A DNA stretch of 64,000 bases. It comes from Gari tellinella (lineage: Eukaryota; Mollusca; Bivalvia; Cardiida; Psammobiidae). This document shows, piece by piece, positions 1 through 8,979 of the stretch (within the stretch, counting starts at the first letter, position 1; each line of letters opens with the position of its first letter). The position numbers and the translations under genes were made by a program. The notes beneath the pieces are model-generated. The model was not told where the DNA came from. It saw only the letters and a program-made list of their open reading frames with translations, and made no database searches. The stretch covers positions 43,921,786-43,985,785 of the forward strand of contig OV277862.1 of the NCBI GenBank assembly GCA_922989275.2, in the 5' to 3' direction.

Positions 1-41
1 GCTACAGGTTTTTGGGAAAGAATAACGTTTTCTTCACCGTA
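1..41 (+). repeat. MITE-A right-end remnant
   Basis: The window opens inside the tail of a MITE-A copy: GGGAAAGAATAACGTTTTCT followed by TCACCGTA, a one-base variant of the usual TCCACTGTA end. The rest of the element lies outside the window. Confidence 0.7.
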
Positions 42-381
42 TACATTGTAATAAAAAACTGATTACATGGTATGATGCATACAATGCATTTGAACGATGA
101 CATACATGTCTTTTCGTTTGGAAACTGAATTAAACCATTCACTTCATCAATTCCAAACAATTATCATCTGCTTTCGTTTTTTAAATTTACATTTTTATGC
201 GTTTTACACTAAAAAACATTGACATGATGGTCAAACAATTTGGATCCTGATCTGTCGCCGCAGTACAATTTTGATTTATTTCCGCACCGAAGTAAATAAT
301 TCTCATTTATACAGTCACAAATATGCTTCATTAGAGGTATGTTTTATACACAGGCTAGAGTCTTCTTTCGTATTTATTTAA

Positions 382-625
382 CCCTTTACCCCATAGAAGC
401 GCCTTTTAGCGAATATGATATATTCCTCCGCTGAAGAAAATAGTTCCAATTTTATCAGTCATGAATATATATTACAGGGAATAGTTTCTATATTCTAGAA
501 CATAATAGCTTAAAGCAGGCTGAAAGTAAAGCAGAATGCGCCTTAGGGCGCATTCTGCTTTACTTTCAACCTGCTTTAAGTAGTCACCTATCTTCAATAT
601 TATAACTAGGCTATCAGGTAAAGGG
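382..625. mobile_element. MITE-C copy with TTAA flanks (reference copy)
   Basis: The element is bounded by TTAA at 378-381 and 626-629. Its ends are inverted, CCCTTTACC on the left and GGTAAAGGG on the right. The centre (about 510-581) is an H2 hairpin: CTTAAAGCAGGCTGAAAGT with a GCGCCTTAGGGCGC tip and the complementary arm. There is no coding capacity. TTAA target use suggests mobilisation by a piggyBac-type transposase, which is an inference from the target site only. A subterminal GCGCCTTTTAGCG motif recurs in other copies. Confidence 0.85.
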
Positions 626-632
626 TTAAAGA

Positions 633-700
633 AAGGCAGAATGCGCCTTGAGGGTGTTTTGCCTTACTTTCGGACTGCTTCAAGCAACCACCATTATTCG
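633..700. repeat. H2 hairpin remnant beside MITE-C
   Basis: Directly after MITE-C the words GGCAGAATGCGCCTTGAGG and CTTACTTTCGGACTGCTTCA repeat a decayed H2 hairpin. This is probably a second, older MITE-C or MITE-E core. Confidence 0.55.
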
Positions 701-850
701 ATGATAACAAACTATGAGAGAAGCAATATTCAATTTATTGTGCTAACTCTTATCATGCTAAACTGTCGTCTGTTTCAAATATATCGTCTTTTAAAATCTA
801 AAAATATGGTTCCATACTTTTGAAACAGAAAAATAACCTGAATACTAGTA

Positions 851-1096
851 CAGTGGAGAATCTGTTATTCTTTCCCGTTTAAACGCAAACGTACGCAAAC
901 GCAAAACACTAAAACGCAGAAAAGTACAACTTTTTGACAATTCTGATAATTCATCTTTATCTTGGTGGCAAACAGTTTGGAGCCTGATCAGACGCCGGGT
1001 TACCCGGCGTCTGATCTGGCTCCAAACTGTTTGCAGTGAAACTAATCGTTTTAGCGTAAACGCGTTTATTGGGAAAGACTAACGTTTTCTCCACTG
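851..1096 (+). mobile_element. MITE-A full copy (reference copy)
   Basis: A 246 bp element between TA dinucleotides (849-850, 1097-1098), with inverted ends CAGTGGAGAA and TTCTCCACTG. The left half carries GTTTAAACGCAAACGTACGC and the right half TTTAGCGTAAACGCGTTTAT. The centre (about 968-1035) is the H1 hairpin: CAAACAGTTTGGAGCC, then GATCAGACGCCGGGT, then the return arm. The arms differ at one site (left CCTGATCAG, right CTGATCTGG). TA targets and CAGT-type ends fit a Tc1/mariner-pogo type MITE (inferred). No transposase is present. I define this orientation as plus for the family. Confidence 0.9.
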
Positions 1097-1844
1097 TAAC
1101 AAACAGTTCTGATCGGGATCAAAACTGTTTGAAACTGTTAGGAAGGTCTAGCATATCATGATAAGGTCTAATGTTCGAACATTACCATTTATATTAAAAG
1201 TGTACTTTTTTCCAGCAATATATAACACTTTTATTTTTCTCACACATGTTTCAGATAAAAGCACATGTTTAATCTTATGTATTGAAAGGTATCAAGCGCT
1301 CTTCGACATTTAGAAAAAGCTTAAATTTAACTCATCTGACAGCTCAGCTCACACAAAGTAAAGACCAACATTAATGTTTTGTTACCTCGAATATGAACTT
1401 TAATCATAAACAATATTGTAAAATACTTATATATTCTATATTTGAAGCACATCCATTACCACAAGGGCCTGAAATGTATTCAGCACGTCCGATGCGACAA
1501 GTTACGTTATCTTTACAAGTATCTCTCCTGGACACAAATATTTAAGAAATCTGGAATCTACTAAAATATAATAAAAAATTGACCTAAATGATAATACACA
1601 TAACTATTATAGTTTGTTCATATGAATGCTTGTTCAAAGTATATTTCTTGTTCCTCATGTATTCATCTAGAGTCGTTAAATGAGCGTTATAAAGAATTTG
1701 TATTGGAATGTTTTGTACTGGAAACAAAATGTGTGAAATTCGATCATATCAAACAATAAAAAGAAATAATACAATGACGTCATTTAATGGCGTCAATTTG
1801 AGATTTATAATTGGATTTGCATTCATGATATGTCATCTATAAGT
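1097..1844. other. no gene seen
   Basis: AT-rich sequence without a convincing open frame. The only structure noticed is a short H1-like inverted repeat at 1098-1128 (AAACAGTTCTGATC and its partner), probably a decayed hairpin core. Confidence 0.6.
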
Positions 1845-1947
1845 ATAGGTTAGACCATGGTTGCAAGCGAATAAACGATATAGTTCGAGGGGGCGTAGCC
1901 CCCTAGAACTATGTCGTTTATTCGCGCGCAAACATGGTCTAACCTAT
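1845..1947. repeat. long inverted repeat with GC-rich tip
   Basis: ATAGGTTAGACCATG at the left pairs with CATGGTCTAACCTAT at the right, giving arms of roughly 45 bp around GGGGGCGTAGCCCCC. The arms have a few mismatches in the middle. It has no terminal signature of families A-E, so it is either a separate foldback MITE or a transcribed hairpin. Confidence 0.8.
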
Positions 1948-2154
1948 TTAGCACTGGCTTGGGCTCGAGGAAAACAAGAAAACCATTCGTTTCTGATTTC
2001 TGTTTTAGACGAAAAAGTCATTTTGTTTGTAATGTTTTACTAAAATTGAAAGGTTATTTCAAATGATAAGTTTGAGACATTAAGCATGCTTTAACACCAA
2101 CATAAATAACGCTTATTGAAGCTCTATATGTAAGCACAATTCATTAGTAATTGT

Positions 2155-2471
2155 CTTTAAAGGGACTCGCAACCGGATGGTGTACTTGTCAAAATAAAAT
2201 AAAATACTCAAATAAAAGCAAATTTGAGTTACACGGATAGTTCCGTGGTCCATTGGTCTAAGCGGTTTCCCCTATTTTGCCTTCTGTCCGCCAATGCCGG
2301 GCCCCGGGTTCGAATCCCACCAGAGACCAATATTTTTTTTTTATTGAAATACATTCTTTTTAAACAGAATTTCTTATCCTGAACTAATTCTTTACCATTT
2401 ATATAAGCGTTTGACACATATTTACAAATTACTATTTTTAATGCACCATCTGGTTGCGAGTCGCTTTAAAG
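2155..2471. mobile_element. MITE with long inverted ends and internal tRNA-like sequence
   Basis: The left end TTTAAAGGGACTCGCAACC and the right end GGTTGCGAGTCGCTTTAAA are inverted repeats of about 27 bp that continue into GGATGGTG and CACCATCT. The interior is AT-rich except for the tRNA-like segment listed separately. The superfamily is not assignable by eye because the palindromic TTTAAA at the ends hides the target duplication. Confidence 0.8.
2252..2340 (+). other. tRNA-like sequence with A-box and B-box, followed by T-run
   Basis: TGGTCTAAGCGG at 2254-2265 resembles a pol III A-box and GGTTCGAATCC at 2307-2317 matches the B-box, about 53 nt apart. A run of ten or more T follows from about 2332, as expected for pol III termination. 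I could not build a clean seven-pair acceptor stem, and the T-stem is only about three pairs. I therefore call it a tRNA-derived (SINE-like) sequence and not a functional tRNA. The reverse-strand frame reading GGIRTRGPALADRRQNR is an artefact of this element. Confidence 0.65.
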
Positions 2472-2784
2472 TCTAGGTCTCACTGTACATAATAAAACGT
2501 CACGAAGCGTGTGCAGTTCACCTCTGACCTCAGCTGTTTTTAGAATTGTGACGTCAAATTGCCTTGAGATGACGGAATCGAGGAATAAGTGAACAGTTTG
2601 TTAGTTATTCCGTGGTTTGTTGAAATAAACGATATATTCACAGGTTTTTAAGGCATCTGATTGGCCGAGAGCTCCAAGCCATGTGCTAACATACTTTATA
2701 GAGTATTGATGCGGCATTGGTGAGTTCTTACTGTGATAAATGGTTGCTGATTGTCTTTCTTATTGATATTATTATTGCATGGTA

Positions 2785-3031
2785 CAGTGGAGAATACGTT
2801 AATCTTTCCCGTTTAAACGCAACAAAACGCAAACGCAAAACACTAAAACGTAGAAAATTGCAATATTTTGACAATTCTGATAAATCATATTTATCTTGGT
2901 GGCACACAGTTTGGAGCTTGATCAGACGCCGGGTTACCCGGCGTCTGATCTGGCTCCAAACTGTTTGTAATAGAAATAATAGTTTTAGCATAAACGCGTT
3001 TATTGGGGAAAGAATAACGTTTTCTCCACTG
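2785..3031 (+). mobile_element. MITE-A full copy
   Basis: It runs from CAGTGGAGAA to TCTCCACTG with TA on both sides. The H1 hairpin is intact, including the left/right arm mismatch. Open frames on both strands here are hairpin translations. Confidence 0.9.
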
Positions 3032-3091
3032 TATGCAATAAAGACACATGGTCGTCACATCATGTTCTAGGACCTTGTACCTGTTCTCTTG

Positions 3092-3243
3092 TAACCCCTT
3101 CACTGCCTTTCCTCAAGTAAAGTGGCAAATTGTCAACTAGTTTGATCCTGATTCTCATTTCAATATTTCCTTAACTCTAGACTTGCTAAATAACAGCAGA
3201 GGACACTCGTTTAAAATTGATGACGTCATGTCAGTGAAGGTGT
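3092..3243. mobile_element. MITE-G, relative of MITE-D
   Basis: The left end is TAACCCCTTCACTGCC. The right end is the complement-like GACGTCATGTCAGTGAAGG. The middle holds a decayed H1 core (GTCAACTAGTTTGATCCTGAT). It abuts a MITE-D copy. Confidence 0.6.
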
Positions 3244-3247
3244 TTAA

Positions 3248-3455
3248 ACCCTTTCGCTCTCAATGACGCTTAAAAGTGCGTATGCAAACAGTTTGGATCC
3301 TAAACAGACGCCGCGTAACGCGGCGTCTGATCAGGATTCAAACTGTTTGACACTCGTTTTAAAATTTCTTAAGAAATGCTGCCTTGATTATTTAACTTTG
3401 AAACGATATTGCAGACAACGAAATTGAAGCAGACGACAATGAAACGGTGAAGGGG
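3248..3455 (+). mobile_element. MITE-D copy (reference copy)
   Basis: Begins TTAA then ACCCTTTCGCTCTCAATGA and ends GAAACGGTGAAGGGGTAA. The H1 hairpin centre is nearly perfect and uses the GACGCCGCGTAACGCGGCGTC tip seen in MITE-B rather than the GGGTTACCC tip of MITE-A. The right part carries GCAGAC and GAAGCAGACGACAAT, a motif shared with MITE-B. About 208 bp, non-coding. Confidence 0.8.
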
Positions 3456-3540
3456 TAAAACTGATCATGATAGGGTTATGAAAATTACATCTGCCGCAGA
3501 GCAATGTACTGTAGTAAGGAGCGTTTTAATGAAGACGATT

Positions 3541-3597
3541 TTGAGGCTGATTAGACGTCGGTGTGGTCGGCGTCTGATCTGGTCACACACTGTTAGT
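3541..3597. repeat. isolated H1 hairpin remnant
   Basis: TTGAGGCTGATTAGACGTC and GGCGTCTGATCTGG form a shortened H1 hairpin. No family-specific ends are visible around it. Confidence 0.55.
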
Positions 3598-3738
3598 TAA
3601 ATTGCAATGAATGTCATTTCATATAGGTGAGTATTGGGAATGATGTATACAAACTAACAATGGTTTGGTAATGAGCCAATATTTAAAAACCCTGAAAAAG
3701 CGGGTACTTAATTCATTCCCTCGCCAATGCGATTACTA

Positions 3739-4332
3739 TAAGAAGATTCACTAATGGTGTAAAATGGATTTTGAGGCTAAAGCGATGACCAAGAAATGCA
3801 TAAACCTACTTTGGGGACATTTTATTGTATTTTTCCAAGCTTTAAATGCTTAAATTCAATTTGTTACATAGTAATCACTTATAACATAGTGTAAAATGCA
3901 ATTTAGATGTAAATCAGGGTTGTTCTGAACTTTAAATACAGTGGAAAATCTGTTATTCTTTCCCGTTTAAACGCAAACGTACGCAAACGCAAAGCACTAA
4001 AACGTAGAAAAGTACAACTTTCGGACAATTCTGATAATTCATGTTTATCTTGGTGGCAAACAGTTTGGACTGCAAATAATAGTTTTAGCGTAAACGCGTT
4101 TATTGGGAAAGAATAACGTTTTCTCCACTGTATAAGAAGATTCACTAATGGTGTAAAATGGATTTTGAGGCTAAAGCGATGACCAAGAAAAGCATAAACC
4201 TACTTTGGGGACATTTTATTTTATTTTTCCAAGCTTTAAATGCTTAAATTCAATTTGTTACATAGTAATCACTTATAACATAGTGTAAAATGCAATTTAG
4301 ATGTAAATCAGGGTTGTTCTGAACTTTAAATA
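3739..4332. repeat. tandem duplication of a spacer plus MITE-A
   Basis: AGAAGATTCACTAATGGTGT and the next 190 or so bases occur at 3739 and again at 4134 with only a few differences. Each copy is followed by a MITE-A (3939-4130 and 4333-4577). The unit is thus about 395 bp, tandemly duplicated. Confidence 0.9.
3939..4130 (+). mobile_element. MITE-A copy lacking most of the H1 hairpin
   Basis: Both ends and both halves are present, but the centre reads CAAACAGTTTGGA joined directly to CTGCAAATAATAG. Roughly 55 bp of hairpin is missing compared with the duplicate partner at 4333-4577. Confidence 0.9.
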
Positions 4333-4577
4333 CAGTGGAGAAAACGTTATTCTTTCCCGTTTAAACGCAAACGTACGCAAACGCAAAACACTAAAACGTA
4401 GAAAAAACAACTTTTGGACAATTCTGATATTTCATGTTTATCTTGGTGGCAAACAGTTTGGAGCCTGATCAGACGCCGGGTTACCCGGCGTCTGATCTGG
4501 CTCCAAACTGTTTGCACTGCAAATAATAGTTTTAGCGTAAACGCGTTTATTGGGAAAGAATAAGGTTTTCTCCACTG
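4333..4577 (+). mobile_element. MITE-A full copy
   Basis: Intact ends, TA flanks and full H1 hairpin. It is the duplicate partner of the hairpin-less copy upstream. Confidence 0.9.
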
Positions 4578-4787
4578 TATAACTTATAAATTCCCACTTC
4601 CTATTGACAGTTGTAAATTATACGGTACGGACAAAATCAATTAAGACAAAGTCAAAGGCTAGTTGTACTGTCTACAATAAAAAGATATGAAAATAAAACC
4701 TGAGTTGATAATTTCGAATTCAAAAGAACATTACCATGTGTAAAGTTATGTCAATATTTGCGACAAAAATACACACTCTTGCCGCTT

Positions 4788-5655
4788 TTATGCGTTGCGC
4801 GTCGTCGCATAGACGAAACTACGGAAGTCCATTGAGGCCGTAGATAGAATTTAAAAGGCATGAAACATTTAAGATCTAAGACCTAAGTTCTAACTTCTAA
4901 CTCCTAAGTTCGAATTGTTACCGGTATTGTTGCCGGAACATCTATGATCTAAGAACTTAGTTATAAGTTCTAACTCCTAAGTTCAAATTGTTGCCGGAAC
5001 ATCTAAGATTTAAAACCATAGTGCAAACTTCTAAGTTCGAATTGTTGCCGGCATTGTTGCCGGAACATCTATGATCTAAGACGTAAGTTCTAAATTCTAA
5101 CTCCTAAGTTCAAATTGTTGCCGGAACATCTAAGTTCTAAAACCATAGTTCTAACTTCTAAGTTCGAATTGTTGCCGGAATTGTTGCCGGGGCATCTATG
5201 ATCTAAGACGTAAGTTCTAAGTTCTAACTCTTAAGTTCGAATTCATGCCGGAATTATTGACGGAAAATCTATGAACTAAGACCTAAGTTCTATGTTCTAA
5301 CTCCTAAATTCGAATTGTAGCCATAACATCCAAGATCTAAGACCTAAGTTCTAAGTTCTAACACCTAAGTTCGAACTGTTTGTAGAGAACTTAGAACTTA
5401 GGTCTTTGATCTTAGATGTTACGGCAACAATTCCGGCAACAATTCGAACATAGGAGTTAGAGCTTAGAACTCAGGTCTTAGATCTTAGATGTTCCGGCAA
5501 CAATTTGAATTTAGGTGTTAGAATTTAAAACTTAAGTTCGAATGAATATCTTCTAACTTCTATCTCAAAACGGCCTCAATGGGCTTCCGTATGAAACAGT
5601 CACCGCATAGAGAGAACCGGTCACGTGTGTGTGGCGACGCGCGTATGCGGCGCCA
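4788..5655. mobile_element. foldback-type element with internal tandem repeats
   Basis: CGGAAGTCCATTGAGGCCGT near 4830 is inverted as ACGGCCTCAATGGGCTTCCG near 5573, and GC-rich motifs flank both. The interior repeats TAAGTTCTAACTCCTAAGTT and TTGTTGCCGGAACATCT. The CGGAACATCT-type word recurs at alternating spacings of about 55-58 and 65-75 nt. At about 5380 the repeat flips to the opposite strand for two more units. This is typical foldback architecture with no open frame. Confidence 0.75.
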
Positions 5656-5814
5656 CACTGTAACTTTTATGTTGAGGAGAAGAAATTGATAAGCTATAGT
5701 TTTCGTCTAAATCCATTAAGAAAATATAATTGTATACATATTATGTGCATATGAAAACTTCTACAACAAGTTCATGTAAGTTTAGACTGAAACGTAATTC
5801 TTTGGAACTAATCA

Positions 5815-6075
5815 CCAGGGCTGCCATAAGTTGACATGAAAAATCCTAAGATTTCCAAATTTACATTTTTCACATGCGATTTTACGAATCGTACCTTTAC
5901 CCCATAGCCTTTTTCTTGTCTTGTTGACATTCGATTACTTAAAGCAGGCTGTAAGTGAAGCAGAATGCGCCTTAGAGAGCATTCTGATTTACTTTCAGCC
6001 TGCTTTAAGCTACCATGTACTGGGGAAAATCCGGAGATTTAGGAAAAATCCGGAGAAATGGCAGCCCTGAATCAC
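5815..6075. mobile_element. MITE-K interrupted by MITE-C
   Basis: Left CAGGGCTGCCATAAG and AAAATCCTAAGATTT are inverted at the right as AAATCCGGAG...ATGGCAGCCCTG. The MITE-C remnant at 5894-6013 lies between the halves. Confidence 0.55.
5894..6013. mobile_element. MITE-C remnant, one half plus H2 hairpin
   Basis: CCTTTACCCCATAGCC followed by the H2 hairpin (CTTAAAGCAGGCTGTAAGT to CAGCCTGCTTTAAG). The second subterminal half is missing. Confidence 0.7.
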
Positions 6076-6540
6076 GATGGCATTTCCGAAACGTACAGTC
6101 AAGTCTGCTGTTGTTCGCAGGTTTGCAAGATGGCCAAATTTTCATCAAATATTTTATATGTAAAAGGGATTTTACAGGTACCCATTTTTGGCGGGATTGG
6201 AAATGCGGTTTATAGATTGGCGAAAGCCGTCCGTCAGTCTGTCCTCACTTTGGTTGACAATTTTGTTAGTGTCAGTTTTAGCCAAAGTTTAAGTCCTACT
6301 GCAACAACATTTAAGATGTCGAGTTGTAGTGAAGTCATCATCACATGCCATGGGTGACTAGCTCACCATGACCTAGATTTCACGGTCCAGTGACTTAAAG
6401 AGTTCTTGGTTTGCATTAGTTTGAGCCAAAGTATAAGTCCGACATCATCCAAACTTGGCATGTGGAGTCGTAGTGAGGTCAGCATTACAAGTACGTCAAT
6501 GATAAACAATAAAGAGCCAGACCAGACACACCAATATGTT
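6076..6540. other. no gene recognised
   Basis: Mixed sequence with two overlapping short frames and no recognisable domain. GAGTTGTAGTGAAGTCA and GAGTCGTAGTGAGGTCAGC repeat about 155 bp apart, next to TTAGCCAAAGTTTAAGTCC and GAGCCAAAGTATAAGTCCGA, so it contains a decayed tandem pair. Confidence 0.5.
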
Positions 6541-6579
6541 TGACGATTTGTTTGTTGTAAATGATTATGTCATATAACA

Positions 6580-6806
6580 GCCTGCTTCTAGTTTTGAAGA
6601 CAGATTACCACTGAAATCAGATTGGAAGTAAAGTATAATGCGCCGTAAGGTACATTCTGGTTTACTTCTGACATGCTTTAAGGTACCACCTGCTAGGATA
6701 TATTATAGCATATATATATATATATAGCATATTTATGACTATATGAATTAACAAAATAGTCTTCAGTGGAGGAATGAATTAAATAAGTCATAAGGTGTAT
6801 CGATGG
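6580..6806. mobile_element. MITE-C remnant
   Basis: Recognisable by GATTGGAAGTAAAG...AATGCGCCGTAAGG...TTTACTTCTGACATGCTTTAAG, a decayed H2 hairpin, and by GAGGAATGAATTAA near the right side. An (AT)n tract lies at about 6713-6726. Ends are eroded. Confidence 0.55.
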
Positions 6807-7044
6807 AGTAAGATGTTATATATATTATATTCTTTATTTTAGTCTCATCATACATGTAGTTACATAATAAAACACATAAACATAACAATATTACTCGAAC
6901 AAACCATGTCATTAAAAATGAATTATATGAGACTATTAAAAGGCTAAATGCCCGGCATCAGCACAACCATATTGAAATACCAGTAGCATAAACTACATGT
7001 ATCAACCAGTTTTAGTATTAGGTCTTAAAAGTTTCTCCCATTAA

Positions 7045-7241
7045 TCTTTTCACTCTCAATGACGCTTAAAAGCGCGTTTGCAAACATTTTGAATCTTGTC
7101 ACGCGGCGTCTGGTCAGGATTCAAACTGTTTGACACTCTTTGTGAAATTTCTTCAGTCATACTGCCTTATTTGAAACGACATTAATAACAGCAACGTTGA
7201 AGCAGACGACATTGAAACGGTGAAGTTTTGGCAGTGAAGGG
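7045..7241 (+). mobile_element. MITE-D copy
   Basis: TTAA at 7041-7044 and 7242-7245. It starts with CTTTTCACTCTCAATGACGC and contains GAAGCAGACGACATT. The left arm of the hairpin is shortened (CATTTTGAATCTTGTCACG), so only part of H1 pairs. Confidence 0.75.
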
Positions 7242-7546
7242 TTAAACAGTTCCAATACACACAAGGAGCCGTTGACAGCGGTGATATATTTTATCATGCA
7301 TTAAGCATTTACGTGTTTTAGAGATCACCGGCGTCTGGCAATGTTTACTGAATGTTTACTGAATTTCTATCCCAGTTTACAACTAGCCACAAAGCTCTAG
7401 AGATTAAATCTACGACGGGAAATAATAAAAGAATGATTATCTTCCAAGCAATTAAACTTTCATCATCTTTTACGATATTAATACAGTGAAAATTTATATT
7501 ACATGTATTATTCACCAAGAAACGTTTTTCTTCTATACTAGTTACA

Positions 7547-7650
7547 GCGGAGAATATTTCTTTCCAGTTAAAAAACGCAAACGAAACGCAGACGCAATGC
7601 ACTAAAATGTAAAACAAATACTGAGCGGGTTCCAAACTGTTTGCAAATGC
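7547..7650 (+). mobile_element. MITE-A fragment
   Basis: CAGCGGAGAATATTTCTTTC, then AAACGCAAACGAAACGC and GTTCCAAACTGTTTGC. The left half and one hairpin arm remain, with no right end. Confidence 0.6.
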
Positions 7651-7916
7651 GCCTTTTGGTGCCATTGCGAATGATCAGTATTTATAAAACCAACAACGTT
7701 TTACAAAGGACATTCAATTACGAGTCTCAAACAGTTTAGATCAGGAGCTGTCATCTTTCAACAAGCTTTCAAAACACCTGCATTGATTAATTCGTTTTCT
7801 ATGAAAAGACAATCTTTGAATAAAAGGGAAATAATGGTAAACGATTACAAGGACTGAAGGCAGTCTAGAACGGTAAATATGCTTTGCACATACATCTTAC
7901 TATTATAGTCAATTCA

Positions 7917-8025
7917 TTAAAGCCGCATTGTGTTTTTGAAAAACCTGCATAAAACGGTTGTTTGGGGTCCCATTTGAACTACGTGGGACGTGATTCTTTC
8001 ACAAAAACCGGCTTTATCTAAGAAA
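7917..8025. repeat. short inverted repeat
   Basis: TTAAAGCCGCATTGTGTTTTTG is roughly inverted as CACAAAAACCGGCTTTAT, with GGGTCCCATTTGAACTACG and GTGGGACGTG pairing inside. Possible small MITE. Confidence 0.45.
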
Positions 8026-8116
8026 TTCGCTTTTTAATTTTTATTTATAATGTTTTTGTTCGGCACAATTTAAAAAGCCTCCCTTGTGAATGCAAACAAG
8101 GACAACTCTGTAAATA

Positions 8117-8308
8117 CAGGGCTCCAGATAACGGAAGTATTTCGAAAACTAAAATCTTTATTTCTGCTTTTAAACCCAATGGTGTCATACTCATTAAAAT
8201 TGTCTCGAAGAGACGGTTTAATCAGTAGAAACACCATAGCATTCGGTGCTGAAATGAGTGAGAATATGTTTGATTAGTTCAGGTTACTCCCGCTTATCTA
8301 GAGCGCTG
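8117..8308. mobile_element. MITE-M copy
   Basis: Inverted ends CAGGGCTCCAGATAACGG and CGCTTATCTAGAGCGCTG. The centre has an inner hairpin around GTCTCGAAGAGAC flanked by GGTGT and ACACC. A second copy lies at 25461-25651. Confidence 0.7.
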
Positions 8309-8324
8309 AAAATGAAGCGGTTAA

Positions 8325-8528
8325 CCCTTATTCTGCTGCACTGACGTCTGCTTTGACATTGTCGTCTGCAAAATTTGTTCAGCTTAGATGTATGCATTGT
8401 TTTAATTAAACAAACCTTAAGACGAGTGTCAAACAGTTTGGATCCAGATGAGACGCCGCGTTACACGGCGTCTTTCTAGATTCAAACAGTTTGTAAACTC
8501 CGTAAAGTTACGACCAGTAGGCACAGGG
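8325..8528 (-). mobile_element. MITE-D copy with clean TTAA flanks
   Basis: TTAA at 8321-8324 and 8529-8532. TCTGC and GTCGTCTGC motifs come first, so the copy is reversed relative to the reference. The H1 hairpin (AAACAGTTTGGATCCAGATG onward) is partly decayed on its right arm. Confidence 0.8.
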
Positions 8529-8574
8529 TTAAACTATGATATCCAGTCACAACGTGTAAATAATATTCACGGTG

Positions 8575-8920
8575 GGTGAGTATGTACAAGAAATTACGGA
8601 GAATCTATACCAAGCTTGCTGAAAATGGCTGTGTCAGCCTTGTCCGCTCTCTAACTCAAACACTTCATTTTGGATATTCACCAAACTTGCTACAAATGTT
8701 TATTAGTATAGAATCTAGGTCAGGTTCAATAACTAGCAAAATAGCATCAGGCATGTCTGAGTTAATGCCCTTGAATAATTAAAAAATGACTGTTTCAGCA
8801 TTTTCTGCTCTCTAGCACAAACACTTTTTATTGGATCTTCACCAAACTTGCTGACAATGTGTATTGGTATTAAATCTAGGTCAAGAAAAAATCGAATACA
8901 GTTGAATGAAAATCCTTTAA
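8575..8920 (-). repeat. satellite monomers in reverse orientation
   Basis: CACCAAACTTGCTACAAATG and CACCAAACTTGCTGACAATG occur about 164 bp apart, with CTCTCTAACTCAAACACTT and CTCTCTAGCACAAACACTT. They are the reverse complement of the monomer in the array that follows. Confidence 0.8.
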
Positions 8921-8979
8921 GAGGTAAAGGAGAAATGGAGTGGTCATATATTACTTAACTTATTACCAACACGGCTAAG

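Noticed and set aside
2252..2331. Functional tRNA gene
   Set aside because: A- and B-boxes are present but no seven-pair acceptor stem and only a short T-stem could be drawn by eye.
2229..2417. Minus-strand 62-residue frame containing GGIRTRGPALADRRQNR
   Set aside because: It is the antisense translation of the tRNA-like sequence in a MITE, a well-known annotation artefact.
2728..3103. Open frames of 60-140 residues such as those reading DQTPGNPASDQAPNC, LRTFAFKRERITDSPLY or RRRVTRRLIWLQTVC, repeated across the window
   Set aside because: They are translations of the MITE-A, B and D hairpins and halves in various frames. They recur wherever the MITE occurs and have no independent starts or codon signal.
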